Of a stretch of DNA of 64,000 nt, positions 27,964 to 35,836 are shown in pieces. This DNA is from Romboutsia sedimentorum. GTDB lineage: Bacteria; Bacillota; Clostridia; Peptostreptococcales; Peptostreptococcaceae. Position 1 is the first letter of the stretch; each line of letters starts with the position of its first letter. The stretch is taken from contig NZ_JASKYM010000012.1 of NCBI RefSeq assembly GCF_030131845.1, forward strand, positions 1 to 64,000, given 5' to 3'. The notes below the pieces were generated by a model. That model was given only the letters and a program-made list of their open reading frames with translations. It was not told the origin of the DNA and did no database searches. Both the position numbers and the translations under genes were made by a program.

Positions 27964-28029
27964 CTACTTTTTTAATTTTTTACTTTAAATTTATATAAAA
28001 TTATTATATTTATTAATTTATATTCTAAA

Positions 28030-29748
28030 TTATCCTAAGAATATTTTTAAGTCATCTTCAACATTAGTTATTCCAGCTATACCGAAGTTTTCAATTAAAA
28101 CATTCGCTACATTTGGAGATAAGAATGCTGGTAATGTTGGTCCTAGGTGTATGTTTTTAACTCCAAGATGTAATAGTGATAATAATACTATTACAGCTTT
28201 TTGTTCATACCAAGCTATATTGAAGGCTATTGGTAATTCATTTATATCTTGTAATTCAAATACTTCTTTAAGCTTTAATGCTATAAGTGCTAATGAATAA
28301 GAATCATTACATTGCCCTGCATCTAATACTCTAGGTATTCCATTTATATCACCTAGTGGTAATTTATTGTATTTATATTTTGCACATCCTGCTGTAAGTA
28401 TTACAGTGTCTTTTGGTAATGCTTTTGCAAAGTCTGTATAGTAATCTCTTGACTTAGCTCTTCCATCACAACCTGCCATAACAAAGAATTTTTTTATAGC
28501 TCCAGTTTTAACTGCATCTACTACTTTATCTGCTAATGCAAATACTTGATTATGTGCAAATCCACCTATTATCTCTCCAGTTTCTATTTCTATAGGAGGT
28601 TGGCATTTTTTAGCTTGTTCTATTATAATTGAAAAATCTTTGTTATCTTCAGACTCTCCAGCTATATGAGTGCATCCAGTAAACCCAGCTGCTCCAGTAG
28701 TGTATAATCTATTTTTATAACTATCTTTTGGTGTTACTATACAGTTTGTAGTCATAAGTATTGGTCCATTGAAACTTTCAAACTCTTCTTTTTGTTTCCA
28801 CCATGCATTTCCATAGTTACCTGCAAAATGTGAATATTTCTTAAATGCTGGGTAATAGTGAGCTGGTAACATCTCTGAGTGAGTATATATATCTACTCCG
28901 CTTCCTTCACTTTGTTTTAATAATAATTCTAAGTCTTTTAAATCATGTCCCGATACTAATATACCTGGGTTATTTCTAACACCTATATTAACTTTAGTTA
29001 TTTCTGGATTTCCATAAGTTTTTGTATTAGCACTATCAAGTAAAGCCATGCCATCTACTCCAACTTTTCCTGTTTCTAAAGTTAATGCTATTAATTCATC
29101 TATACTTAAGTTGTCATTTAAAGTTTTTGCTAAAGCACTTTGCATAAATGCATTTACACTCTCATCATCATACCCTAAGGCATTTGCATGTTTTACATAC
29201 GCAGATAAACCTTTTAATCCATATATTATAAGTTCTCTTAAACTTCTCTTATCTTCATCTTTAGTAGATAAAACACCAACCTTTGTTGATTTTTCATCTA
29301 ATATTGAATCAATATTTGTATCTTCTTTTGAAGTAAATATTGAATTTTTCAATTTAACTAAAACACCAACTTTTACATCCATTTCTTCATTAGAGCTTGC
29401 ATTCCATAATGATGCTTCAGATAAATTTTCTTTATTATTTAATGTAGCTAACAATTCTTCTTTTGCTTTTAAAGTATTTTTAACTCTCTCATAAAATACT
29501 TCATCATCAAAGTTAGCATTTGTTATTGTAGTAAATAAGTTTATTGTTATTAAATGATTTATATTTGATGATACTACTTTACCCTCTTGTCTAAGTCTTG
29601 TAGTAACTTCACATAAGCCTTTAGTTGTATATATTAATAAATCTTGCATTCTTGCTAAATCTGGTGATTTTCCACATACTCCAAATTTCGTACAGCCTGT
29701 ATTACCTGCTGTCTCTTGACACTGAAAACAAAACATTTTATCTTCCAT
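28030..29748 (-). CDS. hcp: Hydroxylamine reductase / hybrid cluster protein
   Basis: Hybrid-cluster protein, 572 aa, a cytosolic iron-sulfur enzyme with NO- or hydroxylamine-reductase activity in nitrosative stress. The N-terminal cluster motif CX2CX8CX5C is in [20 protein letters not shown] plus the next Cys. Hybrid-cluster ligands appear in [46 protein letters not shown] and DAGQCND. GGAGGAAC precedes the ATG. A divergent Crp/Fnr-family gene starts about 115 bp away with a symmetric site between, a common arrangement for hcp with HcpR-type regulators. Confidence 0.95.
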   Translation of the reverse strand: MEDKMFCFQCQETAGNTGCTKFGVCGKSPDLARMQDLLIYTTKGLCEVTTRLRQEGKVVSSNINHLITINLFTTITNANFDDEVFYERVKNTLKAKEELLATLNNKENLSEASLWNASSNEEMDVKVGVLVKLKNSIFTSKEDTNIDSILDEKSTKVGVLSTKDEDKRSLRELIIYGLKGLSAYVKHANALGYDDESVNAFMQSALAKTLNDNLSIDELIALTLETGKVGVDGMALLDSANTKTYGNPEITKVNIGVRNNPGILVSGHDLKDLELLLKQSEGSGVDIYTHSEMLPAHYYPAFKKYSHFAGNYGNAWWKQKEEFESFNGPILMTTNCIVTPKDSYKNRLYTTGAAGFTGCTHIAGESEDNKDFSIIIEQAKKCQPPIEIETGEIIGGFAHNQVFALADKVVDAVKTGAIKKFFVMAGCDGRAKSRDYYTDFAKALPKDTVILTAGCAKYKYNKLPLGDINGIPRVLDAGQCNDSYSLALIALKLKEVFELQDINELPIAFNIAWYEQKAVIVLLSLLHLGVKNIHLGPTLPAFLSPNVANVLIENFGIAGITNVEDDLKIFLG

Positions 29749-29786
29749 AATTGTTCCTCCAATTTAAATCTATATTTTGTATACTC

Positions 29787-29829
29787 ATTATATGTTATGA
29801 TTAGTATGCATAGCGGTAACATAGGTTAC
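29787..29829 (-). promoter_or_regulatory. hcp promoter with Crp/Fnr-type palindrome
   Basis: GTAAC-ATAG-GTTAC (29816-29829) is a perfect 5-4-5 palindrome in the divergent region. A minus-strand TATAAT lies at 29787-29792 with no good -35. The palindrome centre is about 42 bp before the predicted start, the classic class II activator position for Crp/Fnr proteins. I recall clostridial HcpR sites being described as GTAAC-N4-GTTAC, but could not check this. Confidence 0.65.
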
Positions 29830-29863
29830 ACTATTATAAAGTAAAGAAAGTTTGGTGGTAATT

Positions 29864-30502
29864 ATGGTTATGAATAAAAATGAAGTTTTAAAGTTCTTTG
29901 AAAAATCTAATTACAACGTAGTTAGTTATTCTAAAAATGATATTATTGCGCTAGAGGGTGACCCTTGTGAAAAAGTTGGATTGGTTTTAGAAGGAAGTGT
30001 TGATATAAAAAGAATTTTAACTAGCAACAATGTAATCCATCTTTCTTCATTTAGTGCTGGTGAGTTTTTTGGGGAAGTTATAGCTTTTTCTGATACTAAT
30101 ACGTATCCAGCTACGGTAATAGCTTCTACTAATAGCAAAGTTATGTTTATAAGTAGAAATGATTTTATTGGATTTTGCAGTAATCACCCCGATTTTTTAG
30201 AAATGTTTTTAAATGCTTTAACTAATAAAATTATAAGCTTAAATAAATCAATTACAGGTTTATCTTTAACTAGTATACGTCAAAAAATTAGTAACTACTT
30301 AATTACTGAATATAACATTCAAGGTAGTGTATTTATTAACCTTAACATGACAAAACAAAAACTTTCTGAGAAACTAGGTATTCCTAGACCCTCTTTATCA
30401 CGCGAACTTATAAATATGAAAAATGAAAATCTTATAGATTACTCTAAAGATGTAATTAAAATTTTAAATTTAGATTTACTTAAAAACATATTAATGGAAT
30501 AA
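29864..30502 (+). CDS. Crp/Fnr-family regulator, HcpR-like
   Basis: Transcription regulator, about 212 aa: an N-terminal cyclic-nucleotide-type sensor domain (about 10-120, EGDPCEKVGLVLEGSVDIKR) and a C-terminal helix-turn-helix (about 155-200, MTKQKLSEKLGIPRPSLSRE). No Fnr-type Cys cluster is seen, so the signal may be sensed by heme or another ligand, as for HcpR. The ATG at 29864 is chosen because GGTGG lies 5 nt upstream. It is divergent from hcp, its probable target. Confidence 0.88.
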   Translation: MVMNKNEVLKFFEKSNYNVVSYSKNDIIALEGDPCEKVGLVLEGSVDIKRILTSNNVIHLSSFSAGEFFGEVIAFSDTNTYPATVIASTNSKVMFISRNDFIGFCSNHPDFLEMFLNALTNKIISLNKSITGLSLTSIRQKISNYLITEYNIQGSVFINLNMTKQKLSEKLGIPRPSLSRELINMKNENLIDYSKDVIKILNLDLLKNILME

Positions 30503-30528
30503 ATAGGTTTAAAACCTATTTATTTTTT
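30501..30528 (+). terminator. Terminator after Crp/Fnr gene
   Basis: A short stem (AAATAGGTTT with AAACCTATTT) is followed by TTATTTTTTA on the plus strand, at the stop codon of the regulator. Confidence 0.75.
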
Positions 30529-30575
30529 ATAAAACTGCATTTTTTTATATACTTCTAAAAAAAAACATGATATGA

Positions 30576-30622
30576 TATACAAGTATTTTTTTGTATACAA
30601 GATACATTTCTATATAGTATTT
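30576..30622 (+). promoter_or_regulatory. Acetate-transporter promoter with direct repeats
   Basis: TATACAAG occurs at 30576-30583 and 30594-30601, 18 bp apart in direct orientation. TTGTAT (30591-30596), 16 bp and TATAGT form a plausible promoter that overlaps the second repeat. The repeats could bind a regulator; none is identified. Confidence 0.4.
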
Positions 30623-30643
30623 AAATTTCTAGGAGGATAAAAA

Positions 30644-31255
30644 ATGAAAAATGAAACAAAAGTAAAAGTTGTAACAGCTGACCCTTCAGCATTAGGACTT
30701 TTTGGACTAGCAATGATAACATTAGTTGCTTCATCTCAAAAATTAGGATTAACTTCAGGAGTATCACTAGTTTTACCATGGGCAATATTCTTAGGAGCTA
30801 CTGCTCAGTTATTTGCATGTATAAATGATTTTAAACATGACAACACATTTGGAGCTACTGCTTTTGGTGCATATGCATTCTTCTGGTATGCAGTTGGATT
30901 CACATGGTTAATACAAAACGGAGTATTCGGTGAAAAATTAGCAGCATCTGCTGATATTAAGCAATTAGGATTTGCTTACTTAGGATATTTAATATTCACA
31001 TTATTTATGACTATAGGCGCAATGGAAACTCACAAGGTATTATTTATAATTTTCGTACTTATAGATTGTTTATTTATAGGATTAACATTAACTTCATTCG
31101 GTATAATGGAGCATGCTACTCATCAATTTGCTGCATATTCTGAGTTAGCAATAGCAATATTTTCATTCTATGGTTGTGGTGCTGCAGTTTTAAATGCTCA
31201 CTTTGGAAAAGTATTTTTACCAGTTGGAAAGCCATTTGGAATATTCAAAAAATAA
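30644..31255 (+). CDS. Acetate uptake transporter family (GPR1/FUN34/YaaH)
   Basis: Membrane transporter of the AceTr family (E. coli SatP/YaaH), 203 aa with six helices. It has the N-terminal family motif as DPSALGLFG (usually NPAPLGL), then FGAYAFFWYAVGFTWL and a C-terminal FLPVGKPFGIFKK. Substrates of the family are acetate and succinate. A strong AGGAGG lies before the ATG. Monocistronic, plus strand. Confidence 0.92.
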   Translation: MKNETKVKVVTADPSALGLFGLAMITLVASSQKLGLTSGVSLVLPWAIFLGATAQLFACINDFKHDNTFGATAFGAYAFFWYAVGFTWLIQNGVFGEKLAASADIKQLGFAYLGYLIFTLFMTIGAMETHKVLFIIFVLIDCLFIGLTLTSFGIMEHATHQFAAYSELAIAIFSFYGCGAAVLNAHFGKVFLPVGKPFGIFKK

Positions 31256-31259
31256 TTAT

Positions 31260-31297
31260 AAAAAGGACATCTTTATATTAAAAGATGTCCTTTTTTT
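31260..31297. terminator. Bidirectional terminator
   Basis: A perfect 15-bp stem (AAAAAGGACATCTTT, 31260-31274, with 31281-31295) with T/A runs on both sides, between the convergent acetate-transporter and cation-efflux genes. Confidence 0.92.
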
Positions 31298-31307
31298 GTT
31301 AATTTAA

Positions 31308-32183
31308 CTATTTTTCCTCATAAAATGGTTCTAAGTGTACGATTACTTGAGAACTTTCATTTATTTTAGTTTGAATCATATCTTCAATTTCATGAGTTAG
31401 TACATGCGATTTTTCAATACTTATATAAGGGTCAATCAATATGTGCATATCAACATACATATCACTTTCGCTTCCCCTACTTCTTATCTTATGAACTCCT
31501 TTTACATCTTTAAAGCTACTCACAATTTCGATGATTTCATCCTCATCTACTATTGATTTATCTACTAATACTCCTGTAGATGATTTAAATATTTCATAAG
31601 CTGAATAAATTATAAACCCTGAAACTACTAAAGATGCTATAGGATCAATAATAGATGGCAGTCCTAGTTTAACTCCAACTAATGTAAATAAAACTCCTAT
31701 TGAGACAAATATATCGCTCTTAGTATGCATTGAATCTGATACAAGTATATAGCTATTTAATTTTTTACCAACTCTATTTTCATAAGTACATACAAATATA
31801 TTTATTATAAGTGTAACTATCAACACTATTAAACTTTCTACAGTTATAGATGGTTTAACTACATTTGTAAATCTTGAACTTGAAGTAAAAATAATCTTAC
31901 CCGCTATTACAATTAACATACATCCAATAAACATACTTGCCATTATTTCAAATTTTTTATGTCCATATGGATGATCTTTATCCTTAGGTCTAGATGCTAT
32001 ACTAATACCTATAATTCCAACTATATTAGATGCACCATCTGATAAAGAGTGAAATCCATCGGCAGTCATACTTGCACTTTTTATAGTACTACCTATAATA
32101 ATTTTTAACATTGCAACTCCAAAGTTTGCAAATAAAATAACCCATAGTACTTGTTTTACTTTTTTATAACTATTGTTTTCCAT
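31308..32183 (-). CDS. Cation diffusion facilitator
   Basis: Metal/proton antiporter, 291 aa with six membrane helices. Metal-site residues are in MTADGFHSLSDGASNIVGI (HxxxD) and SDSMHTKSDIFVSIGV (HxxxD). The link DHPYGHKKFE and the C-terminal cytoplasmic dimerisation domain (VKGVHKIRSRGSESDMYVDM) are typical of the FieF/MamM-like branch. Metal specificity (Fe, Mn, Zn or Co) cannot be read. GGGGG precedes the ATG. Confidence 0.93.
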   Translation of the reverse strand: MENNSYKKVKQVLWVILFANFGVAMLKIIIGSTIKSASMTADGFHSLSDGASNIVGIIGISIASRPKDKDHPYGHKKFEIMASMFIGCMLIVIAGKIIFTSSSRFTNVVKPSITVESLIVLIVTLIINIFVCTYENRVGKKLNSYILVSDSMHTKSDIFVSIGVLFTLVGVKLGLPSIIDPIASLVVSGFIIYSAYEIFKSSTGVLVDKSIVDEDEIIEIVSSFKDVKGVHKIRSRGSESDMYVDMHILIDPYISIEKSHVLTHEIEDMIQTKINESSQVIVHLEPFYEEK

Positions 32184-32317
32184 TTTATCCCCCTCAAACC
32201 ATTATGATTTATTTTAAAATTGACATTTGACATGTTATCGCACTTGAAATTCGCTTAAGTTTAATAATGACTTTCATTTGTCCTCTTAACTAAAAAATCC
32301 ACAGAAAAGTTTTTAAA

Positions 32318-33430
32318 CTAATCCATGGACTCATATTTATTCGTTATACTCTCTATATATTCAAATATTGTTATATTTGTGCATTCATCTTTAGAATCTA
32401 TTAAATTTGATAAAGTTACCCCTAACAATCTAATTTGTTTATCTGTATTAATATTTTTTAATAAATTATATACATTTGTTCTTATTTCATCATGCTTATT
32501 TAAAGCATTTTCTAAACTAATACTCCTTGTTATTTGGGTAAAATCTTCAAATTTAACCTTTAGAGTTATTGTTTTTCCTAGCTTATCACAAGTTTTAAGC
32601 CTCTCACATACTTCTTCGCATATTTCACTAAGTATATCTACAACTTCTTCATCTTCTACACTTAAATTATGACTTAACGTAGTCTCTGCACCTACTGACT
32701 TTCTTTCTCTATGTGGTTGAACTGGTCTATAATCTATCCCTCTTGCAAATTGATAAAACGTGTAGCCTCTATTTTTAAATATGTTTTCTAATTCACACAA
32801 TTCCAATTTTCTTAAATCATATCCAGTTTCTATACCTAAATTTTTAAGGGCTCTAGCAGTTACCTTCCCAACTCCAAAGAATTTATTTACTGGTAATTTA
32901 TCCAAAAATTCTTGTTTATTCTTTTGTGTTATTACAGTAAGACCACTTGGTTTTTTATAATCAGATGCAAGTTTTGATAAAAATTTATTATAAGAAACTC
33001 CTGCGGATGCACTTAATCCAACTTCTTCTAAAATTTCTTTTTTAATCATCTTAGCTATCTCTGTAGCATATTTTATATTTTTTTTATTATTTGTTACGTC
33101 TAAAAAAGCTTCGTCTAAAGATAATGGTTCTACTAAATCTGTATACCTATGAAATATTTCTCTTATTTGATTTGATGCTTCATGATACACATCAAACCTA
33201 GGTCTTACAAAATATGCGTAAGGACATCTTTTATATGCATTTTGAGATGACATAGCTGAATGAATACCGTACGCCCTAGCTTCATAGGAACAAGTACAAA
33301 CAACTCCTCTACTTTGAGGGTCTCCTCCAACAACTACAGGCTTTCCTCTTAAATTTGGGTTATCTCTTTGCTCAACTGATGCATAAAAAGCATCCATATC
33401 TATATGAATTATTTTTCTATTTTCATTAAT
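32318..33430 (-). CDS. dinB: DNA polymerase IV (Y family)
   Basis: Translesion polymerase, about 370 aa. Catalytic acidic residues are in KIIHIDMDAFYASVEQR and LSLDEAFLDVT, and the YEARAYGIHSAMS finger motif and little-finger domain (SVGAETTLSHNLS) are present. The best ribosome site, AAGAGGTG, includes the in-frame GTG at 33439, so that codon has no site of its own. ATT at 33430 lies 6 nt after the site and gives INENRKIIHID, matching the usual homologue start. An ATT or GTG start both remain possible. Monocistronic. Confidence 0.92.
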   Translation of the reverse strand: MNENRKIIHIDMDAFYASVEQRDNPNLRGKPVVVGGDPQSRGVVCTCSYEARAYGIHSAMSSQNAYKRCPYAYFVRPRFDVYHEASNQIREIFHRYTDLVEPLSLDEAFLDVTNNKKNIKYATEIAKMIKKEILEEVGLSASAGVSYNKFLSKLASDYKKPSGLTVITQKNKQEFLDKLPVNKFFGVGKVTARALKNLGIETGYDLRKLELCELENIFKNRGYTFYQFARGIDYRPVQPHRERKSVGAETTLSHNLSVEDEEVVDILSEICEEVCERLKTCDKLGKTITLKVKFEDFTQITRSISLENALNKHDEIRTNVYNLLKNINTDKQIRLLGVTLSNLIDSKDECTNITIFEYIESITNKYESMD

Positions 33431-33583
33431 ATATATCACCTCTTATCATTTAGTATTTTTCACGATATCGTGACATAATAATATGCAATTTAAATTTTAT
33501 TTTATAGTTTTTGAAAAATCACTTGCAAATTTTTCAAAAAACCTTTAAAATAGTTATTCCAAGGAACTAACTTGTTTTAGGTA

Positions 33584-33610
33584 CTTGATAACCGTATATT
33601 TATATTTATT
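33584..33610. repeat. 27-bp direct repeat, copy 1
   Basis: Identical in 26 of 27 positions to 35239-35265, same orientation. It contains CTTGATAACC followed by AT-rich sequence, and lies about 150 nt before dinB. The other copy lies just before the DUF1846 gene. Confidence 0.7.
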
Positions 33611-33637
33611 TTTAAGATTATATAATTTTATATAAGA

Positions 33638-33670
33638 AAGACCATACTACCTCGGGGGTAATATGGTCTT
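33638..33670 (-). terminator. Terminator after DUF1846 gene
   Basis: A 14-bp stem (AAGACCATACTACC, 33638-33651, with 33657-33670, one mismatch) around a GC-rich 5-nt loop, about 30 nt past the stop on the minus strand. Confidence 0.85.
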
Positions 33671-33701
33671 ATATTTTCTCTATTTTTAACTATTTTATAG
33701 T

Positions 33702-35210
33702 TTAGTTTGCATAATAAAGATTTTGTGATGGATATTCAGGATCGCTTGTTACATCTATCCCAAGTTCTCTAAATGTTTGCTCATCATTTTTACTTAATAT
33801 AGTATTAGAATGTGCTTGAGCTCCTTTTAATAAAGGTAATTTATCAATTACAGCTTGAGCTGTTGGATTTGTAACACCACATATACTAAGTGCAGTTAGT
33901 ACTTCTTCACAACTTAATTCAGGAGTTCTACTTCCTAGTGTTTTAGTTTTTAAGTTTACAATTGGCTCAAGTATAGCTGGAGATATTAAATGTAATTCAT
34001 CATCTATTTTAGCTAAATGTTTTATAGCATTTAATGTAGCTGCTGCTGTTGCATTCATTAAGTCTGAACCTTTTCCAGTTAACATAGTTCCATCTGTTAG
34101 TTCTATTGCTACGACTGGGCAAGCATCATTTTTTTGTGCAGTTTCTTTTAGTTTGCTGCTATAATTTCTTGAAGGCATAACAACTGTTCTATCTTCAGGC
34201 TTTAAGTTAAGACCTTCCATTATCATTTTTATTCTATCATAAGCGCCTTTATCCACTTGACCTTTTTTGTATTCACAAGCAGTTTTAAAGTATCTTCTTA
34301 TTATTTCTTGTCTTGATGCTTCTGCAACAACTTCATCATCTGTTATACCATATCCAACTCTATTAACACCCATATCAGTTGGTGATTGATATATAGATTC
34401 TTTTCCTGTTATTTTTTCTATTATTTTCTTAACAACTGGGAATAACTCTAAATCTCTATTATAGTTTACTGACATTTTTCCGTATTTTTCAAGGTGGAAT
34501 GAATCTATCATATTAACGTCTTTTAAATCTACTGTCGCAGCTTCATATGCTATATTTAAAGGATGCTTTAATGGAACGTTCCATACTGGGAATGTCTCAA
34601 ATTTTGAGTACCCAACAGCATTACCTAATTTATTTTCATGATATAATTGACTTAAACAAGTTCCTAATTTCCCACTATTTGGCCCCGGAGCTGTAACAAC
34701 AACTATCGGCTTAGTAGTTTCTATATAAGGGTTTTCTCCATATCCTTTATCACTTACTATTGTATCAACATCAGTTGGATATCCTTTTGTTGGAGCATGT
34801 TTGTATACTTTTATACCTCTACGTTCTAATTTGTTTATGAATACAGTAGTAGCAGGTTGTCCTTCAAATCTTGTTATTACAACACTATTTACATCTAATT
34901 CATATTTTCTTAAATCGTCTATAAGTCTTAAAACTTCCATGTCATATGTTATACCGAAGTCACCTCTGATTTTATTTCTTTCGATATCTCCTGCATAAAC
35001 ACATATAACAACTTCAACTTTTTCTTTTATATGTTGAAGTACTTTTATTTTTGCGTTTTCATCAAAACCTGGTAATACTCTCTTTGCATGTAAATCTCCC
35101 ATTAGCTTACCGCCAAATTCTAAATAAAGCTTATCAAAATTATTAACTCTTTCTAAAATATATTTTGATTGCTCTTCTAGGTACCTTTTGTGATCGAATC
35201 CTATTTTCAT
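33702..35210 (-). CDS. DUF1846 (UPF0371) family protein
   Basis: A 502-aa conserved cytosolic protein of the DUF1846 family, common in Firmicutes. It begins with [20 protein letters not shown], has [20 protein letters not shown] (a nucleotide-binding-like loop) and [20 protein letters not shown] near the C-terminus. The biochemical role is not established. GAGGTGG precedes the ATG. It has a strong promoter and an unusual hairpin leader (see 35276-35333). Confidence 0.88.
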   Translation of the reverse strand: MKIGFDHKRYLEEQSKYILERVNNFDKLYLEFGGKLMGDLHAKRVLPGFDENAKIKVLQHIKEKVEVVICVYAGDIERNKIRGDFGITYDMEVLRLIDDLRKYELDVNSVVITRFEGQPATTVFINKLERRGIKVYKHAPTKGYPTDVDTIVSDKGYGENPYIETTKPIVVVTAPGPNSGKLGTCLSQLYHENKLGNAVGYSKFETFPVWNVPLKHPLNIAYEAATVDLKDVNMIDSFHLEKYGKMSVNYNRDLELFPVVKKIIEKITGKESIYQSPTDMGVNRVGYGITDDEVVAEASRQEIIRRYFKTACEYKKGQVDKGAYDRIKMIMEGLNLKPEDRTVVMPSRNYSSKLKETAQKNDACPVVAIELTDGTMLTGKGSDLMNATAAATLNAIKHLAKIDDELHLISPAILEPIVNLKTKTLGSRTPELSCEEVLTALSICGVTNPTAQAVIDKLPLLKGAQAHSNTILSKNDEQTFRELGIDVTSDPEYPSQNLYYAN

Positions 35211-35238
35211 GTTGCCACCTCACTAAATTATTTAATTT

Positions 35239-35265
35239 CTTGATAACCATATATTTATATTTATT
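35239..35265. repeat. 27-bp direct repeat, copy 2
   Basis: The second copy of the near-perfect repeat (one mismatch against 33584-33610). It lies 29-55 nt before the DUF1846 start, inside its untranslated leader. Confidence 0.7.
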
Positions 35266-35275
35266 AATACTTATG

Positions 35276-35333
35276 TAAAGTGGAAATTAGTACTTAGTAA
35301 TCTAACGCTACTTTTTTCATAATTTCCACTTTA
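35276..35333 (-). promoter_or_regulatory. 5'-terminal leader hairpin with mini-ORF
   Basis: A perfect 13-bp stem (35276-35288 with 35321-35333) would form at the extreme 5' end of the DUF1846 mRNA, given the predicted start near 35334. The 32-nt loop begins exactly with ATG and encodes MKKVALDY then a stop (35294-35320). No U-tract follows, so it is not a terminator. Confidence 0.5.
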
Positions 35334-35340
35334 AGTTTAT

Positions 35341-35369
35341 ATTATACATTTAAGATATAAATATTTCAA
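35341..35369 (-). promoter_or_regulatory. Promoter of DUF1846 gene
   Basis: TTGAAA (35364-35369), a 17-bp spacer and a perfect TATAAT (35341-35346) on the minus strand. Confidence 0.75.
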
Positions 35370-35470
35370 GATGATTTTACTATCCTTTTAAAGATGATTT
35401 TATTTTGCTCATATCATTATTTTTATATTATTAAATGTTTTATATAAATTAAATTTTCAAACAATGAATA

Positions 35471-35521
35471 AGAACACCCATCATAATCATAATAATTTCT
35501 TACGATTATGATGGGTGTTCT
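35471..35521 (-). terminator. Hairpin after small Cys-containing protein gene
   Basis: A perfect 18-bp stem (AGAACACCCATCATAATC, 35471-35488, with 35504-35521) and 15-nt loop, 25 nt past the stop. The 3' flank is only weakly T-rich on the minus strand. Confidence 0.75.
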
Positions 35522-35546
35522 ATAATTTTTAATTAATAGATTTTAA

Positions 35547-35729
35547 TTAACAGCATCCACCATCAAACATGCTTCCTGAACCACAAACTATTAGTAATAA
35601 TATTAAAAATGGTATCCAAGCACATATATCAATTTCTGACCAGCATTCTTGGAATGCTAAAAATAAGAAGAATAATACTACTACCCATATTCCACTAAAT
35701 CCACCTTCACCAAATAATCTGTCTAACAT
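35547..35729 (-). CDS. Small hydrophobic Cys-containing protein, unknown
   Basis: A 60-aa protein not assigned to a family. It begins MLDRLFGEGGFSGIWVV, has two hydrophobic segments (about 13-27 and 37-50) and ends CGSGSMFDGGCC, with four of its five Cys residues past position 35. A GGGGG ribosome site is 7 nt upstream and a strong hairpin follows, which supports it as a real gene. Small Cys-ended membrane proteins of this kind are common in clostridia, some linked to spores; that is only analogy. Confidence 0.7.
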   Translation of the reverse strand: MLDRLFGEGGFSGIWVVVLFFLFLAFQECWSEIDICAWIPFLILLLIVCGSGSMFDGGCC

Positions 35730-35836
35730 ATTGTTAACCCCCTGTTGTATTTAATATTTGTAGAGTTTCTACTCTTAACATATACTATGAGAGTTAATTT
35801 ATTTTTGACATTAATTTATTAAGACCTATTTTTCTA

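Noticed and set aside
29048-29494. Plus-strand open frame of 148 codons inside hcp
   Set aside because: It lies wholly antisense to the well-supported hcp gene and has the typical shadow composition.
33556-33580. GAAC...GTTT near dinB as a LexA/SOS box
   Set aside because: GAAC and GTTT are separated by six bases rather than the four of the Gram-positive LexA consensus.
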